Below are positions 1 to 5,965 of a stretch of DNA of 7,032 bases, piece by piece. Each line of letters opens with the position of its first letter. Positions within the stretch are counted from its first letter, which is position 1. The notes under the pieces were generated by a model that saw nothing but the letters and a program-made list of their open reading frames with translations, did no database searches and was not told where the DNA came from. This DNA is from Candidatus Saccharibacteria bacterium UBA6575 (GTDB lineage Bacteria; Patescibacteriota; Saccharimonadia; Saccharimonadales; Saccharimonadaceae). The stretch spans positions 1-7,032 of the forward strand of contig DJJF01000038.1 in NCBI GenBank assembly GCA_002434005.1. The letters are read 5' to 3'. The translations under genes and the position numbers were made by a program.

Positions 1-902
1 GCGCCGATCTTGTCTTTTTTCGGACGACGTTTGGCGTTCTGTTCGATGTACTCAATCATCTTTTCGGCCACGTTACGCCCGGTAATAAGCTCAGGGGTTT
101 TGATGCTGGCGCTCGAATTTACCTCAAGAACCAACGGGCCGCGTTCGCTACGCATCATATCGACACCACAGATTGGTAGGTTCATAGCTTTGGCTGCCTT
201 AAGAGCAGTCTTGCGCTCTTCATCGGTTAATTTGACGGCTATGCCTTCCCCACCCTGGTGCGTATTTGAACGGAAGTCACCATCGAGGCTCTGACGTTTG
301 ACGCTCGCCACGACGCGTCCACCAACAACGAGGGCACGAATATCCGTACCAGCTGATTCCTTCACGAATTCCTGCACAAGGAAGTTCACGCCCTCAACAT
401 AGAAGGCCTGCATTACGGCTTTAGCTGCTTTCGGTGTTTCCGCAAGCACAACACCATTGCCATGCGTTCCGCGAGCTACCTTGATAATCAATGGTGCGCC
501 ACCAGCAAGATCAACAATGTCATCGAAGCTGGCTGACTCGCGCGCGAAAACGGTTTTTGGAATGCCTACACCAGCTTTTGCAAGAACCTGATAAGCACGC
601 AGTTTGTCACGTGATCGGTTGATAGCCAGACTGCTCGATGTAGTGAACGTACCTTGCGATTCGAATTGTCGCACGATCGCGGTGCCGTATTTAGTATAGC
701 TTTGAGCAATACGTGGAATAATGGCATCGAACTTTTCTAGGCTTTCGCCTTTATAGCGCACAACAGCTGAGTTCTTTTCGATTGCAGTATACGCATCTTT
801 ATACTTCACGATGCTAACTTCGTGGCCTCGCTTCACAGCTTCTTCTTTTAGCCGACGGGTCGTGTAGTTGCCCGGGCCGTTCGATAAAATGGCAATTCTC
901 AT
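1..902 (-). CDS. rimK: RimK: ribosomal protein S6 alpha-L-glutamate ligase (ATP-grasp), 3' end at or beyond window edge
   Basis: RimK is a cytoplasmic ATP-grasp ligase that adds glutamate residues to the C-terminus of ribosomal protein S6 (established for the E. coli family member). I translated this strand by hand: 300 codons are open from the ATG at 902 to the left edge, with no stop. The protein starts MRIAILSNGPGNYTTRRLKE and matches E. coli RimK along its length, including the segments PRIAQSYTKYGTA (63-75), RDKLRAYQ (98-105), GGAPLIIKVARGTHGNGVVL (134-153) and GDFRSNTHQGGE (208-219). The metal ligands D248, E260 and N262 fall in GVDMM and LEVNSS. E. coli RimK is about 300 residues, so the gene is nearly complete; the visible basic tail (KRRPKKDK) suggests a short extension. 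The start is decided by AGAAGGAG 7 nt upstream and by a 4-nt ATGA overlap with the rimB-like gene before it, implying translational coupling. Related LysX- or MptN-type ligases are possible but fit less well. Confidence 0.93.
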   Translation of the reverse strand, partial: MRIAILSNGPGNYTTRRLKEEAVKRGHEVSIVKYKDAYTAIEKNSAVVRYKGESLEKFDAIIPRIAQSYTKYGTAIVRQFESQGTFTTSSSLAINRSRDKLRAYQVLAKAGVGIPKTVFARESASFDDIVDLAGGAPLIIKVARGTHGNGVVLAETPKAAKAVMQAFYVEGVNFLVQEFVKESAGTDIRALVVGGRVVASVKRQSLDGDFRSNTHQGGEGIAVKLTDEERKTALKAAKAMNLPICGVDMMRSERGPLVLEVNSSASIKTPELITGRNVAEKMIEYIEQNAKRRPKKDKIG

Positions 903-1387
903 AGTCGGTCTCCTTCTGTACCTGGTGTGTTTTCTTGAATGTGATCGGCTGTTTGCTTTTTGACGTGGGCTTCACCGATAGAGACATCGACTATGAACTT
1001 ACCACTCAACACGTTACGTCCAACAAGTACAGGATACACTTGTCGAGAACGATTCGCTAGGGTAAATGAAGCGCGAATTCTACGTCCGCTCAATTCTAGT
1101 AGAAGTAGTACTTTGTACCTCTCTTCTGTAACACCTATAGTGCTTTTGATCTTGCTCTTAGTAAAAGTGTTGACGTAATGACGATGCGGTTGGTGATGAG
1201 GGCTTGTTACGTCGAATAATACGAATGACAAGCCACCGTCTGCCTCCTCATGAATATCACTAGCCCAGATTGCTGATGTCTGAGCGCCTGTGTCTATACG
1301 AGCGGGTATATCGTGTACGTCTATTTCAACAAAAGAAACATATTCGGCACGTCCGAGCACATGTTTATCAATCTGTGATTTATCCAT
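899..1387 (-). CDS. RimB-like retropepsin-fold protease (DUF785 / 'ATP-dependent zinc protease' family)
   Basis: This 162-residue protein belongs to the Pfam family historically called putative ATP-dependent zinc protease (PF05618), which has a pepsin/retropepsin-like fold with an active-site Asp in a DTGA motif. Visible features are the N-terminal LGRAEYVSF, the core RIDTGAQTSAIWA at 30-42 (catalytic D32 expected) and the C-terminal YPVLVGRNVLSGKFIVDVS at 118-136, which matches the usual LLGR...L...FLVD ending of the family. The length is typical. From memory of the literature, a family member named RimB in Pseudomonas trims the glutamate tail that RimK adds to S6; the direct link to rimK here (ATGA overlap, rimB first) supports the same role. 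No signal peptide is seen, so it probably acts in the cytoplasm. No Shine-Dalgarno sequence is evident before the ATG at 1387. The final 20 residues are polar and probably flexible. Family membership is firm; the substrate is inferred from the neighbour. Confidence 0.88.
   Translation of the reverse strand: MDKSQIDKHVLGRAEYVSFVEIDVHDIPARIDTGAQTSAIWASDIHEEADGGLSFVLFDVTSPHHQPHRHYVNTFTKSKIKSTIGVTEERYKVLLLLELSGRRIRASFTLANRSRQVYPVLVGRNVLSGKFIVDVSIGEAHVKKQTADHIQENTPGTEGDRL
910..917 (-). promoter_or_regulatory. Strong Shine-Dalgarno sequence of rimK
   Basis: AGAAGGAG lies 7 nt before the rimK ATG, inside the last codons of the upstream rimB-like gene. It is the only strong anti-16S match in front of any gene in this window, which contrasts with the genes that appear to be leaderless. 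It supports initiation of rimK independent of, or coupled to, termination of the upstream gene. Confidence 0.85.
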
Positions 1388-1452
1388 AAGGGTGGCTTCA
1401 AAATGATTAATATTTTGCTAGCCTGCCCTACGGAGTCATGGCTATTAATTCT

Positions 1453-1481
1453 ATAGTATCACTTTTTGGTCAATAAGTCAA
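1453..1481 (-). promoter_or_regulatory. Promoter of the rimB-rimK operon
   Basis: On the minus strand TTGACT (1481-1476, 5 of 6 to the -35 consensus) is separated by exactly 17 nt from TACTAT (1458-1453), which has TGA just upstream and so makes an extended -10 (TGnTAnnnT). Transcription would start near 1446 and leave a leader of about 59 nt before the rimB-like ATG. The promoter lies just after the dnaJ stop codon. No terminator is visible between the two, so read-through from dnaJ is also possible. Confidence 0.65.
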
Positions 1482-1501
1482 TACAACAATGGCTTCGATA
1501 A

Positions 1502-2596
1502 TTAGAATATACTGCGCTTCTTGGAACCAGCAAACTGCTCCAGTAGCTCTTTTTGCTTCTTCGACAACTTGGTCGGTGTATCCACTACAACTTGCACAAT
1601 GTGTGCGCCGCGACGATCGCTGCGTAAATGTGGCACCCCATGGCCACTCAATTTAAAGTCTGTGCCGCTCTGAGTGCCAGCCGGCACTTTCATGCGTACT
1701 TTGCCATCGACGGTTTCTACGTCGATTTCAGCACCAAGTGTCGCTTCTACCATGCCGACATGTTCTTCGCTTAAGATAATATCACCCTCGCGTGTGAACT
1801 TCTTGTGAGCCTTCACTCGAATATGTACATACATATCGCCGTGCGGTCCATTCGCCATAGCTTCACCGCGCTCCTTAAGGCGAATTGTTGAACCGTCATC
1901 GATTCCAGCAGGAACTTTAATCTTTATCGTCTGCTTACGACGCTCTGTTCCACGGCCATGACAAACACTACAAACCTTTTCAGGAACCTTACCTCGCCCT
2001 TTGCATGTTTCACATGTTACTGCCTGTTGGATTGCACCAAACATAGTATTCATTACGCGCGTCTGCTGACCCGCCCCTTGGCATGTTGGGCATGTTTTAA
2101 GATCATGCCCAGGCTCAACAGTCGTGCCCTTACAATGTGTGCATTCGTCTTCCATATCGAAAGATAAATCTCGCTCAACGCCGAAAACGGCTTCTTCGAA
2201 CGTAAGTTGTATTTGAGTTTCAACATCGCGACCGCGCTGCTGGCTACGACTTTGCTGGCCCCCTCCAAAGAATTGGCCGAAAATATCACCAAGGCCTCCG
2301 TCACCAAAATTAAATTCAAACCCTTGTCCGTTAAACCCTTCGAACGGATTACCGCCCGCGTAACCACCGCCTGATGCGCCACCGACACCTGCATGGCCAA
2401 ATTGGTCGTAGCGTTGACGCTTTTGGGCATCTTTTAACACTTCATAAGCCTCATTGGCTTCTTTGAATTTGGTCTCATCACCGCCTTCTTTATCGGGGTG
2501 ATATTTAACCGCAAGTTTGCGAAAGGCTTTTTTTATTTCATCGGCGCTCGCAGTTTTGGAAACGCCAAGAATTTCATAGTAATCACGTTTGCTCAT
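1502..2596 (-). CDS. dnaJ: DnaJ (Hsp40) co-chaperone
   Basis: DnaJ is the cytoplasmic Hsp40 that delivers unfolded clients to DnaK and stimulates its ATPase. The 364-residue protein has the full type I layout: a J domain at 1-70 with HPD at 33-35, a Gly/Phe-rich linker at about 71-113, a zinc-binding cysteine-rich domain, and a C-terminal substrate-binding region to about 345. The eight zinc cysteines are C152/C155, C169/C172, C195/C198 and C209/C212, in CTHCKGTT, CPTCQGAG, CETCKGRG and CSVCHGRG. The first repeat lacks its last glycine. The start is MSKRDYYEILGV, the usual DnaJ N-terminus, with no Shine-Dalgarno sequence. The gene follows gtrA by 33 nt and has its own CIRCE operator and promoter, so HrcA-type heat-shock control is expected. 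dnaK lies about 3.7 kb upstream on the same strand rather than next to it. CbpA, a relative without the zinc domain, is ruled out. Confidence 0.98.
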   Translation of the reverse strand: MSKRDYYEILGVSKTASADEIKKAFRKLAVKYHPDKEGGDETKFKEANEAYEVLKDAQKRQRYDQFGHAGVGGASGGGYAGGNPFEGFNGQGFEFNFGDGGLGDIFGQFFGGGQQSRSQQRGRDVETQIQLTFEEAVFGVERDLSFDMEDECTHCKGTTVEPGHDLKTCPTCQGAGQQTRVMNTMFGAIQQAVTCETCKGRGKVPEKVCSVCHGRGTERRKQTIKIKVPAGIDDGSTIRLKERGEAMANGPHGDMYVHIRVKAHKKFTREGDIILSEEHVGMVEATLGAEIDVETVDGKVRMKVPAGTQSGTDFKLSGHGVPHLRSDRRGAHIVQVVVDTPTKLSKKQKELLEQFAGSKKRSIF

Positions 2597-2603
2597 TACT
2601 GTT

Positions 2604-2612
2604 ATTTTAGCA
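2604..2612 (-). promoter_or_regulatory. Extended -10 box of dnaJ, probably a leaderless start
   Basis: TGCTAAAAT on the minus strand fits the extended -10 pattern TGnTAnnnT, with hexamer TAAAAT at 2609-2604. Only 7 nt (AACAGTA) separate the hexamer from the dnaJ ATG at 2596, so transcription should begin at 2597 or at the A of the start codon. No good -35 is seen at 17-18 nt, which an extended -10 can tolerate. There is no ribosome binding site in the gap, which agrees with a leaderless mRNA. The start site is a prediction from geometry only. Confidence 0.6.
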
Positions 2613-2633
2613 CTTGAGAGCCTCGAGTGCTAG
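2607..2633 (-). promoter_or_regulatory. CIRCE element (HrcA repressor operator) of dnaJ
   Basis: On the minus strand the sequence is CTAGCACTC, a 9-nt spacer (GAGGCTCTC), then AAGTGCTAA. The CIRCE consensus is TTAGCACTC-N9-GAGTGCTAA, so 16 of the 18 arm bases match and the spacer length is exact. This is the known operator of the heat-shock repressor HrcA, and its place directly before dnaJ fits. The left arm contains the gtrA stop codon (2632-2630), and the right arm supplies the first bases of the extended -10 box of dnaJ, so bound HrcA would cover the promoter. hrcA itself is not in the window. Confidence 0.93.
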
Positions 2634-3103
2634 TTTTTTGACTTGTCTACTGATGTAAATACAAACCGTCGTTGCGTCAGGAAATTCCACACTAATGAGC
2701 CAAAACCAGCCGCAAGCTTTGATAGGTTTGCTGCGATAACATCTACTGATGCACCCTCAATGCCTACTCCACTAACGATATCTTGCATAAGGCCGTTATC
2801 AAGCACGTACAAAATCGAGCTTTGAATTACTAGAATACTAATGACGACAGTTATGACATAGAGCAATAGAGTCATTTGCTCGCTATGCGCCTTGCCTTCA
2901 AACACGACAGTGCGATTAAGTATATAGCTAAGCGTACTCGAAGTTGTCGCAGAAACGATATTGGCGGCAATGAGCGGCCAGCCTAAAAGGTTTGCGAGTA
3001 CGTTCAAGATTCCATAATCGACCACGGTTGCGACGAAACCGACAACAGTGAATAAACCGAATTCTTTCTTAGCCTTATCGACTGGCTTCTTTTTCGAAGC
3101 CAT
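2630..3103 (-). CDS. GtrA-family four-helix membrane protein
   Basis: The 157-residue protein fits the GtrA family (PF04138), small inner-membrane proteins thought to flip or help transfer lipid-linked sugars for cell-surface glycosylation. Four hydrophobic segments are visible at about 15-37, 42-62, 77-100 and 122-145, with a Lys-rich N-terminus (ASKKKPVDKAKKEF) and a polar Lys-containing C-terminus. Family marks are FVGFVATVVDYGILN-type residues in helix 1, SYILNRTVVF after helix 2 and WNFLTQRRFVF after helix 4, the paired N-R-x-V/F signatures of the family. The start overlaps the stop of the upstream oxidase gene as TAATG, so translation probably depends on re-initiation; no Shine-Dalgarno sequence is seen. 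No glycosyltransferase lies beside it, so the substrate cannot be named. Its stop codon sits inside the CIRCE operator of dnaJ. Confidence 0.85.
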   Translation of the reverse strand: MASKKKPVDKAKKEFGLFTVVGFVATVVDYGILNVLANLLGWPLIAANIVSATTSSTLSYILNRTVVFEGKAHSEQMTLLLYVITVVISILVIQSSILYVLDNGLMQDIVSGVGIEGASVDVIAANLSKLAAGFGSLVWNFLTQRRFVFTSVDKSKN

Positions 3104-4761
3104 TAGAACTTATCGCGAATATGCGAGAAGCTAAATTCCCACGTCGCATCTGTCTTCTTATGTGGGTTGAAGATGTTCTGAGGATCGTAGATTGCTTTGA
3201 TTTCTCTCATATAGCCAAGTACTTCTTCGCCGTACATTTCTTTCAGCCATGGACCGCGCACCATACCGTCGTTATGCTCACCAGATACCGAACCTCCGTA
3301 GTGGATCACCAAATTGTTAACTTCTTTCATGGCCGGCTCTAACTTGGCTCGCTCGTTTGGATCTTCGATCTTCATGAGCGGGATAACGTGGAAATTACCA
3401 TCGCCCATGTGTCCAGCGATCGTTGCGAACAACTTATATTTTTTGATTATCTTGCGAAGCTTTGGCAAGAATTCCGCTAAGTGCGCAGGCGGCACCACAA
3501 AGTCGTCAATAAATGGCGCGGTGTGCTTATCTTTTACCTTGCTGCGAAGCAATTGGAAACTATAACGACGCATCACCCAGAATTTTTCACTCTTACCCTC
3601 GGTTGGTGTTTCTTCAAAGCCGTTAATCAAATACTTTGCACGCTTATCTTTTAGGTCGTTATGGAGTGCTTTAACCTTGCTGCGAACTTCTTCTTCCGTG
3701 TCACCATTGAACTCAACCATAAGCACGAGCTTTGGTATGCCACGCAGAAGCTGAAGGCCGTCTGGAATCAAGTTGATCAGTAGTCGTATAAAACGAGCTG
3801 GACCTAACAGCTTTAAGAAACTCGGCATGAATTTGATACTGAGCCATAGCGTCTTATCGTCAAAGCTTTCGAATGTAGCCGGGTTATGCTTGAGCACGGC
3901 TGGGATTAATTCGCCCAGATCGTCGATGTCGCGAAGGAACATGACCAGCAGTCCAGAGTGCGCCCTATGTGGCACAAGCTTGAGTGTTCCTTCGCTAATA
4001 AGCCCTAATGTTCCTTGCGCGCCTACAAATAACTTCGTAAGATCGAATATACCTGTCTCACGGTTCCATACATTCCATAGATGGTAGCCGGTTGAGTCTT
4101 TACTGACATTCGGCTTCGCAGCTTGTATTTGGTCGTAATGGGCCTCAAGCAACTCGAATGTCTGCTTATATAAGTTGCCCTCGTAGTCACCTTGGCTCAT
4201 TTTGCGCACTAATTCGGCTTTATCGAGCGGCTTCACGACGTATTCATTACCGTCCGCTAGTATCATTTTGAGCTCAGTCACAAAGTTATCGGTTTTGCCA
4301 TATTCTAGTGACTTTTCACCACCTGAGTTATTGCTCATCATGCCGCCGACGCTAGCGAGTTCTCGCGAAGCAGGATAGCTTGGTAATAACGAACCGTGTT
4401 TTAGGGTCTCGACCTCAAAATCCTTGTACATCATACCTGGCTGAACAGTTGCCTGAGCACTGTCGACGTTCACTAGGGTGGTCATGTGTTTCGAAACATC
4501 GAGCAGAATTGAATCACCTATTGCACCACCAGACATGTCAGTCCCCCGCGAACGCGGTGTGATACTAAGATTTGGGTTTTCAGCCTTGTGATCATTCACG
4601 AATTTAACGACGGCCTTTAAGTCTTCGGCATCTTTCGGATAGCCTACGACTTCTGGCTTCAGTTCGAACAAGCTCGCGTCGTGACTGTACATTTCACGCG
4701 TTTGTTCATCTATTTCAAGTTCACCTTTAAAAATCTGTGCGAGTTCTTTTTGAATATCCAT
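3103..4761 (-). CDS. FAD-binding oxidase of the GlcD / D-lactate dehydrogenase type
   Basis: This 552-residue flavoprotein belongs to the PCMH/FAD_binding_4 family with a C-terminal FAD-oxidase domain, whose members oxidise 2-hydroxyacids such as D-lactate or glycolate. The FAD-binding half shows RSRGTDMSGG (70-79), a PSYPAS segment (127-132), SVGGMMSNNSGG (137-148) and VGAQGTLGLISEGTLKL (246-262). The C-terminal half shows GHMGDGNFH (450-458), GGSVSGEHNDG (489-499) and DPQNIFNPHKK (526-536); the histidines in these motifs usually line the active site or bind metal. No 4Fe-4S ferredoxin or CCG domain is present, so the electron acceptor is unknown. A hydrophobic stretch at about 313-340 (FLKLLGPARFIRLLINLIP) may make contact with the membrane. 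The gene heads a minus-strand run and is joined to gtrA by TAATG. There is no Shine-Dalgarno sequence before the ATG; a possible -10 lies 7 nt away. The substrate is not determined; D-lactate is the first guess. Confidence 0.88.
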   Translation of the reverse strand: MDIQKELAQIFKGELEIDEQTREMYSHDASLFELKPEVVGYPKDAEDLKAVVKFVNDHKAENPNLSITPRSRGTDMSGGAIGDSILLDVSKHMTTLVNVDSAQATVQPGMMYKDFEVETLKHGSLLPSYPASRELASVGGMMSNNSGGEKSLEYGKTDNFVTELKMILADGNEYVVKPLDKAELVRKMSQGDYEGNLYKQTFELLEAHYDQIQAAKPNVSKDSTGYHLWNVWNRETGIFDLTKLFVGAQGTLGLISEGTLKLVPHRAHSGLLVMFLRDIDDLGELIPAVLKHNPATFESFDDKTLWLSIKFMPSFLKLLGPARFIRLLINLIPDGLQLLRGIPKLVLMVEFNGDTEEEVRSKVKALHNDLKDKRAKYLINGFEETPTEGKSEKFWVMRRYSFQLLRSKVKDKHTAPFIDDFVVPPAHLAEFLPKLRKIIKKYKLFATIAGHMGDGNFHVIPLMKIEDPNERAKLEPAMKEVNNLVIHYGGSVSGEHNDGMVRGPWLKEMYGEEVLGYMREIKAIYDPQNIFNPHKKTDATWEFSFSHIRDKF

Positions 4762-4768
4762 TAGCTAT

Positions 4769-4797
4769 ATGGTATCCTGCGTGGTTCATAAGCACAA
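4769..4797 (-). promoter_or_regulatory. Possible promoter of the oxidase-gtrA unit
   Basis: TTGTGC (4797-4792), a 17-nt spacer and TACCAT (4774-4769) lie on the minus strand. The -10 ends 7 nt before the oxidase ATG at 4761, the same geometry as at dnaJ. The -35 match is weak (3 of 6), and overlapping alternatives such as TATAGC (4769-4764) exist. The argument rests mainly on position: the divergent gene to the right means transcription must start in this gap. Confidence 0.35.
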
Positions 4798-4814
4798 GCA
4801 ACTACCAAGAAGTG

Positions 4815-4820
4815 TATACT
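4815..4820 (+). promoter_or_regulatory. -10 box of the glycosidase-like gene, probably a leaderless start
   Basis: TATACT matches 5 of 6 bases of the -10 consensus and lies 8 nt before the ATG at 4829. Transcription would start at about 4827-4829, that is at the start codon. No -35 consensus is visible at the correct distance (GCACAA at 4792-4797). The box argues against the in-frame ATG at 4769, which would lie well upstream of the transcript start. Confidence 0.5.
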
Positions 4821-4828
4821 TATCGGTA

Positions 4829-5965
4829 ATGGCAACTTCGCAGCAACAATTTACACGCATATCTGGTAGAATCCTTGGAACACTTCGCGCTGAATGGCGA
4901 CAGCTCTATAACCGCTACTTTGGTACAATCAGACGCTTTGACGGCAACGCCGAGGAAATTTGCCGGCAAGTCACTGACGAGTGTTGGAACGGTGACTACT
5001 TTAAAACGAGCCTTGGGCACTTTGAGCAGTTTTTCATTCGAGACTTCGGTACAGTAGCAGAAAGTCTTTGCCGCACAGGTTATAAAAAACACGTGCTTCA
5101 CACCATTAAATGGGCACTCATGAATTATCGCCGTAGTGCCACCGTTACTACATGTATCGATCGTCGTGGTGATTGTTTCAATGCACCAATGCATGCTATC
5201 GACTCGCTTCCGTGGCTCCTTCACTGCATCCACGTAAGTAACTACGACCTGAACAAAGCAGAGCGCGAGTTTCTTGAACACGAACTACGCAAATTCGTAA
5301 AAAAATACCTCGATACAACCGGACACGTTCGGCCTATAAAGTTTGGTGAAATGCGCGACGCAGTTATATATGACCGCAGTGCATATGCCGTAAGCCTGGT
5401 GGGACGCATGGCCTGGTGCGTTGAGCAGCTTGGCCTCGGAAGCTTTCCATTCAACTTGCAGATGTATCAGAAAGAGCTAATTACCCGCTACTGGAATGGT
5501 CAGTATTTCAATGCCGACCGCATGACTGATGCGTTTGTAGCTGAATGTGCTCTCTTTCCATTCTTCCTAGGAGTCATTGAAGATGAAGCAATGGGCGCAG
5601 CAACATTTGATTACATCACGACCAACAACTACGACGACCCGTTCCCCATGATCTACACCAAACAGCCAGAGGCGTTTAACTACCACTGGTGGATGACTAA
5701 GCCATTCATGCCACAATACGAAGGCTACACATTATGGAGCTGGCACGGTATGTTCTACCTGCATTCGCTTCGCCGCTTCAAGCGCTCCGAGTTTGAAGCG
5801 CAGCGCGAACGATTCGCAAAAGGTATGATCGAACAGCATGGCACGTTGCCCGAAATGCTAAACCGCGATGGGAGCTGGTACTATGCACCTGTATATCGGG
5901 GAGACCCAGGGATGGTGTGGGCAGCGCTATATGTCGATCTAGCCCAACTTGAGCCAGTCTATTAA
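4829..5965 (+). CDS. Probable six-hairpin ((alpha/alpha)6) glycosidase-like protein, amylo-alpha-1,6-glucosidase type
   Basis: I cannot name this protein firmly. The 378-residue product is rich in aromatic residues and resembles (alpha/alpha)6-barrel sugar hydrolases such as glycogen debranching enzymes and trehalase- or invertase-like proteins. Visible elements are ECWNGDYFKT (51-60), HFEQFFIRDFGTVAESL (64-80), CFNAPMHAIDSLPWLLHCI (116-134), YDRSAYAVSLVGRMAW (181-196), YWNGQYFNADRMTDAFVAEC (221-240), a LFPFFLGVI segment, YTLWSWHGMFYLHSL (300-314) and a C-terminal NRDGSWYYAPVYRGDPGMVW. D72, D125 and D234 are candidate active-site acids; none can be assigned. No signal peptide or membrane segment is seen, so it is probably cytoplasmic. 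The start at 4829 is preferred over the in-frame ATG at 4769 because a -10 box lies 8 nt before it and the extra 20 residues look non-coding. The gene is alone on the plus strand, divergent from the oxidase gene, and its stop overlaps that of the convergent gene. Confidence 0.72.
   Translation: MATSQQQFTRISGRILGTLRAEWRQLYNRYFGTIRRFDGNAEEICRQVTDECWNGDYFKTSLGHFEQFFIRDFGTVAESLCRTGYKKHVLHTIKWALMNYRRSATVTTCIDRRGDCFNAPMHAIDSLPWLLHCIHVSNYDLNKAEREFLEHELRKFVKKYLDTTGHVRPIKFGEMRDAVIYDRSAYAVSLVGRMAWCVEQLGLGSFPFNLQMYQKELITRYWNGQYFNADRMTDAFVAECALFPFFLGVIEDEAMGAATFDYITTNNYDDPFPMIYTKQPEAFNYHWWMTKPFMPQYEGYTLWSWHGMFYLHSLRRFKRSEFEAQRERFAKGMIEQHGTLPEMLNRDGSWYYAPVYRGDPGMVWAALYVDLAQLEPVY

Noticed and set aside
10..294. 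94-codon open frame on the plus strand at the left edge
   Set aside because: It is antisense to the well-conserved C-terminal half of rimK.
960..1178. 72-codon open frame on the plus strand
   Set aside because: It is antisense to the rimB-like gene and shows no signal of its own.
1388..1501. Searched the gap between dnaJ and the rimB-like gene for a terminator, small RNA or riboswitch
   Set aside because: Only short direct repeats (ATTGAC twice, GAAGCCA twice) and the promoter were found. There is no stable hairpin with a T tract.
2053..2430. 125-codon open frame on the minus strand inside dnaJ
   Set aside because: It overlaps the unmistakable dnaJ zinc-finger and Gly/Phe coding region in another frame.
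2607..2639. Hairpin followed by TTTTTT on the plus strand, resembling a rho-independent terminator
   Set aside because: The hairpin is the CIRCE inverted repeat, and no plus-strand gene lies upstream of it. The T run is explained by the A-rich stretch at the 3' end of gtrA.
4769..4828. Upstream in-frame ATG adding 20 residues to the glycosidase-like protein
   Set aside because: There is no ribosome binding site, and the -10 box at 4815-4820 lies downstream of it. The added residues show no recognisable signal peptide.
4820..5281. 153-codon open frame on the minus strand, cysteine-rich
   Set aside because: It lies wholly antisense to the glycosidase-like gene, has no coherent domain or plausible start signal, and its composition is that of a shadow frame.
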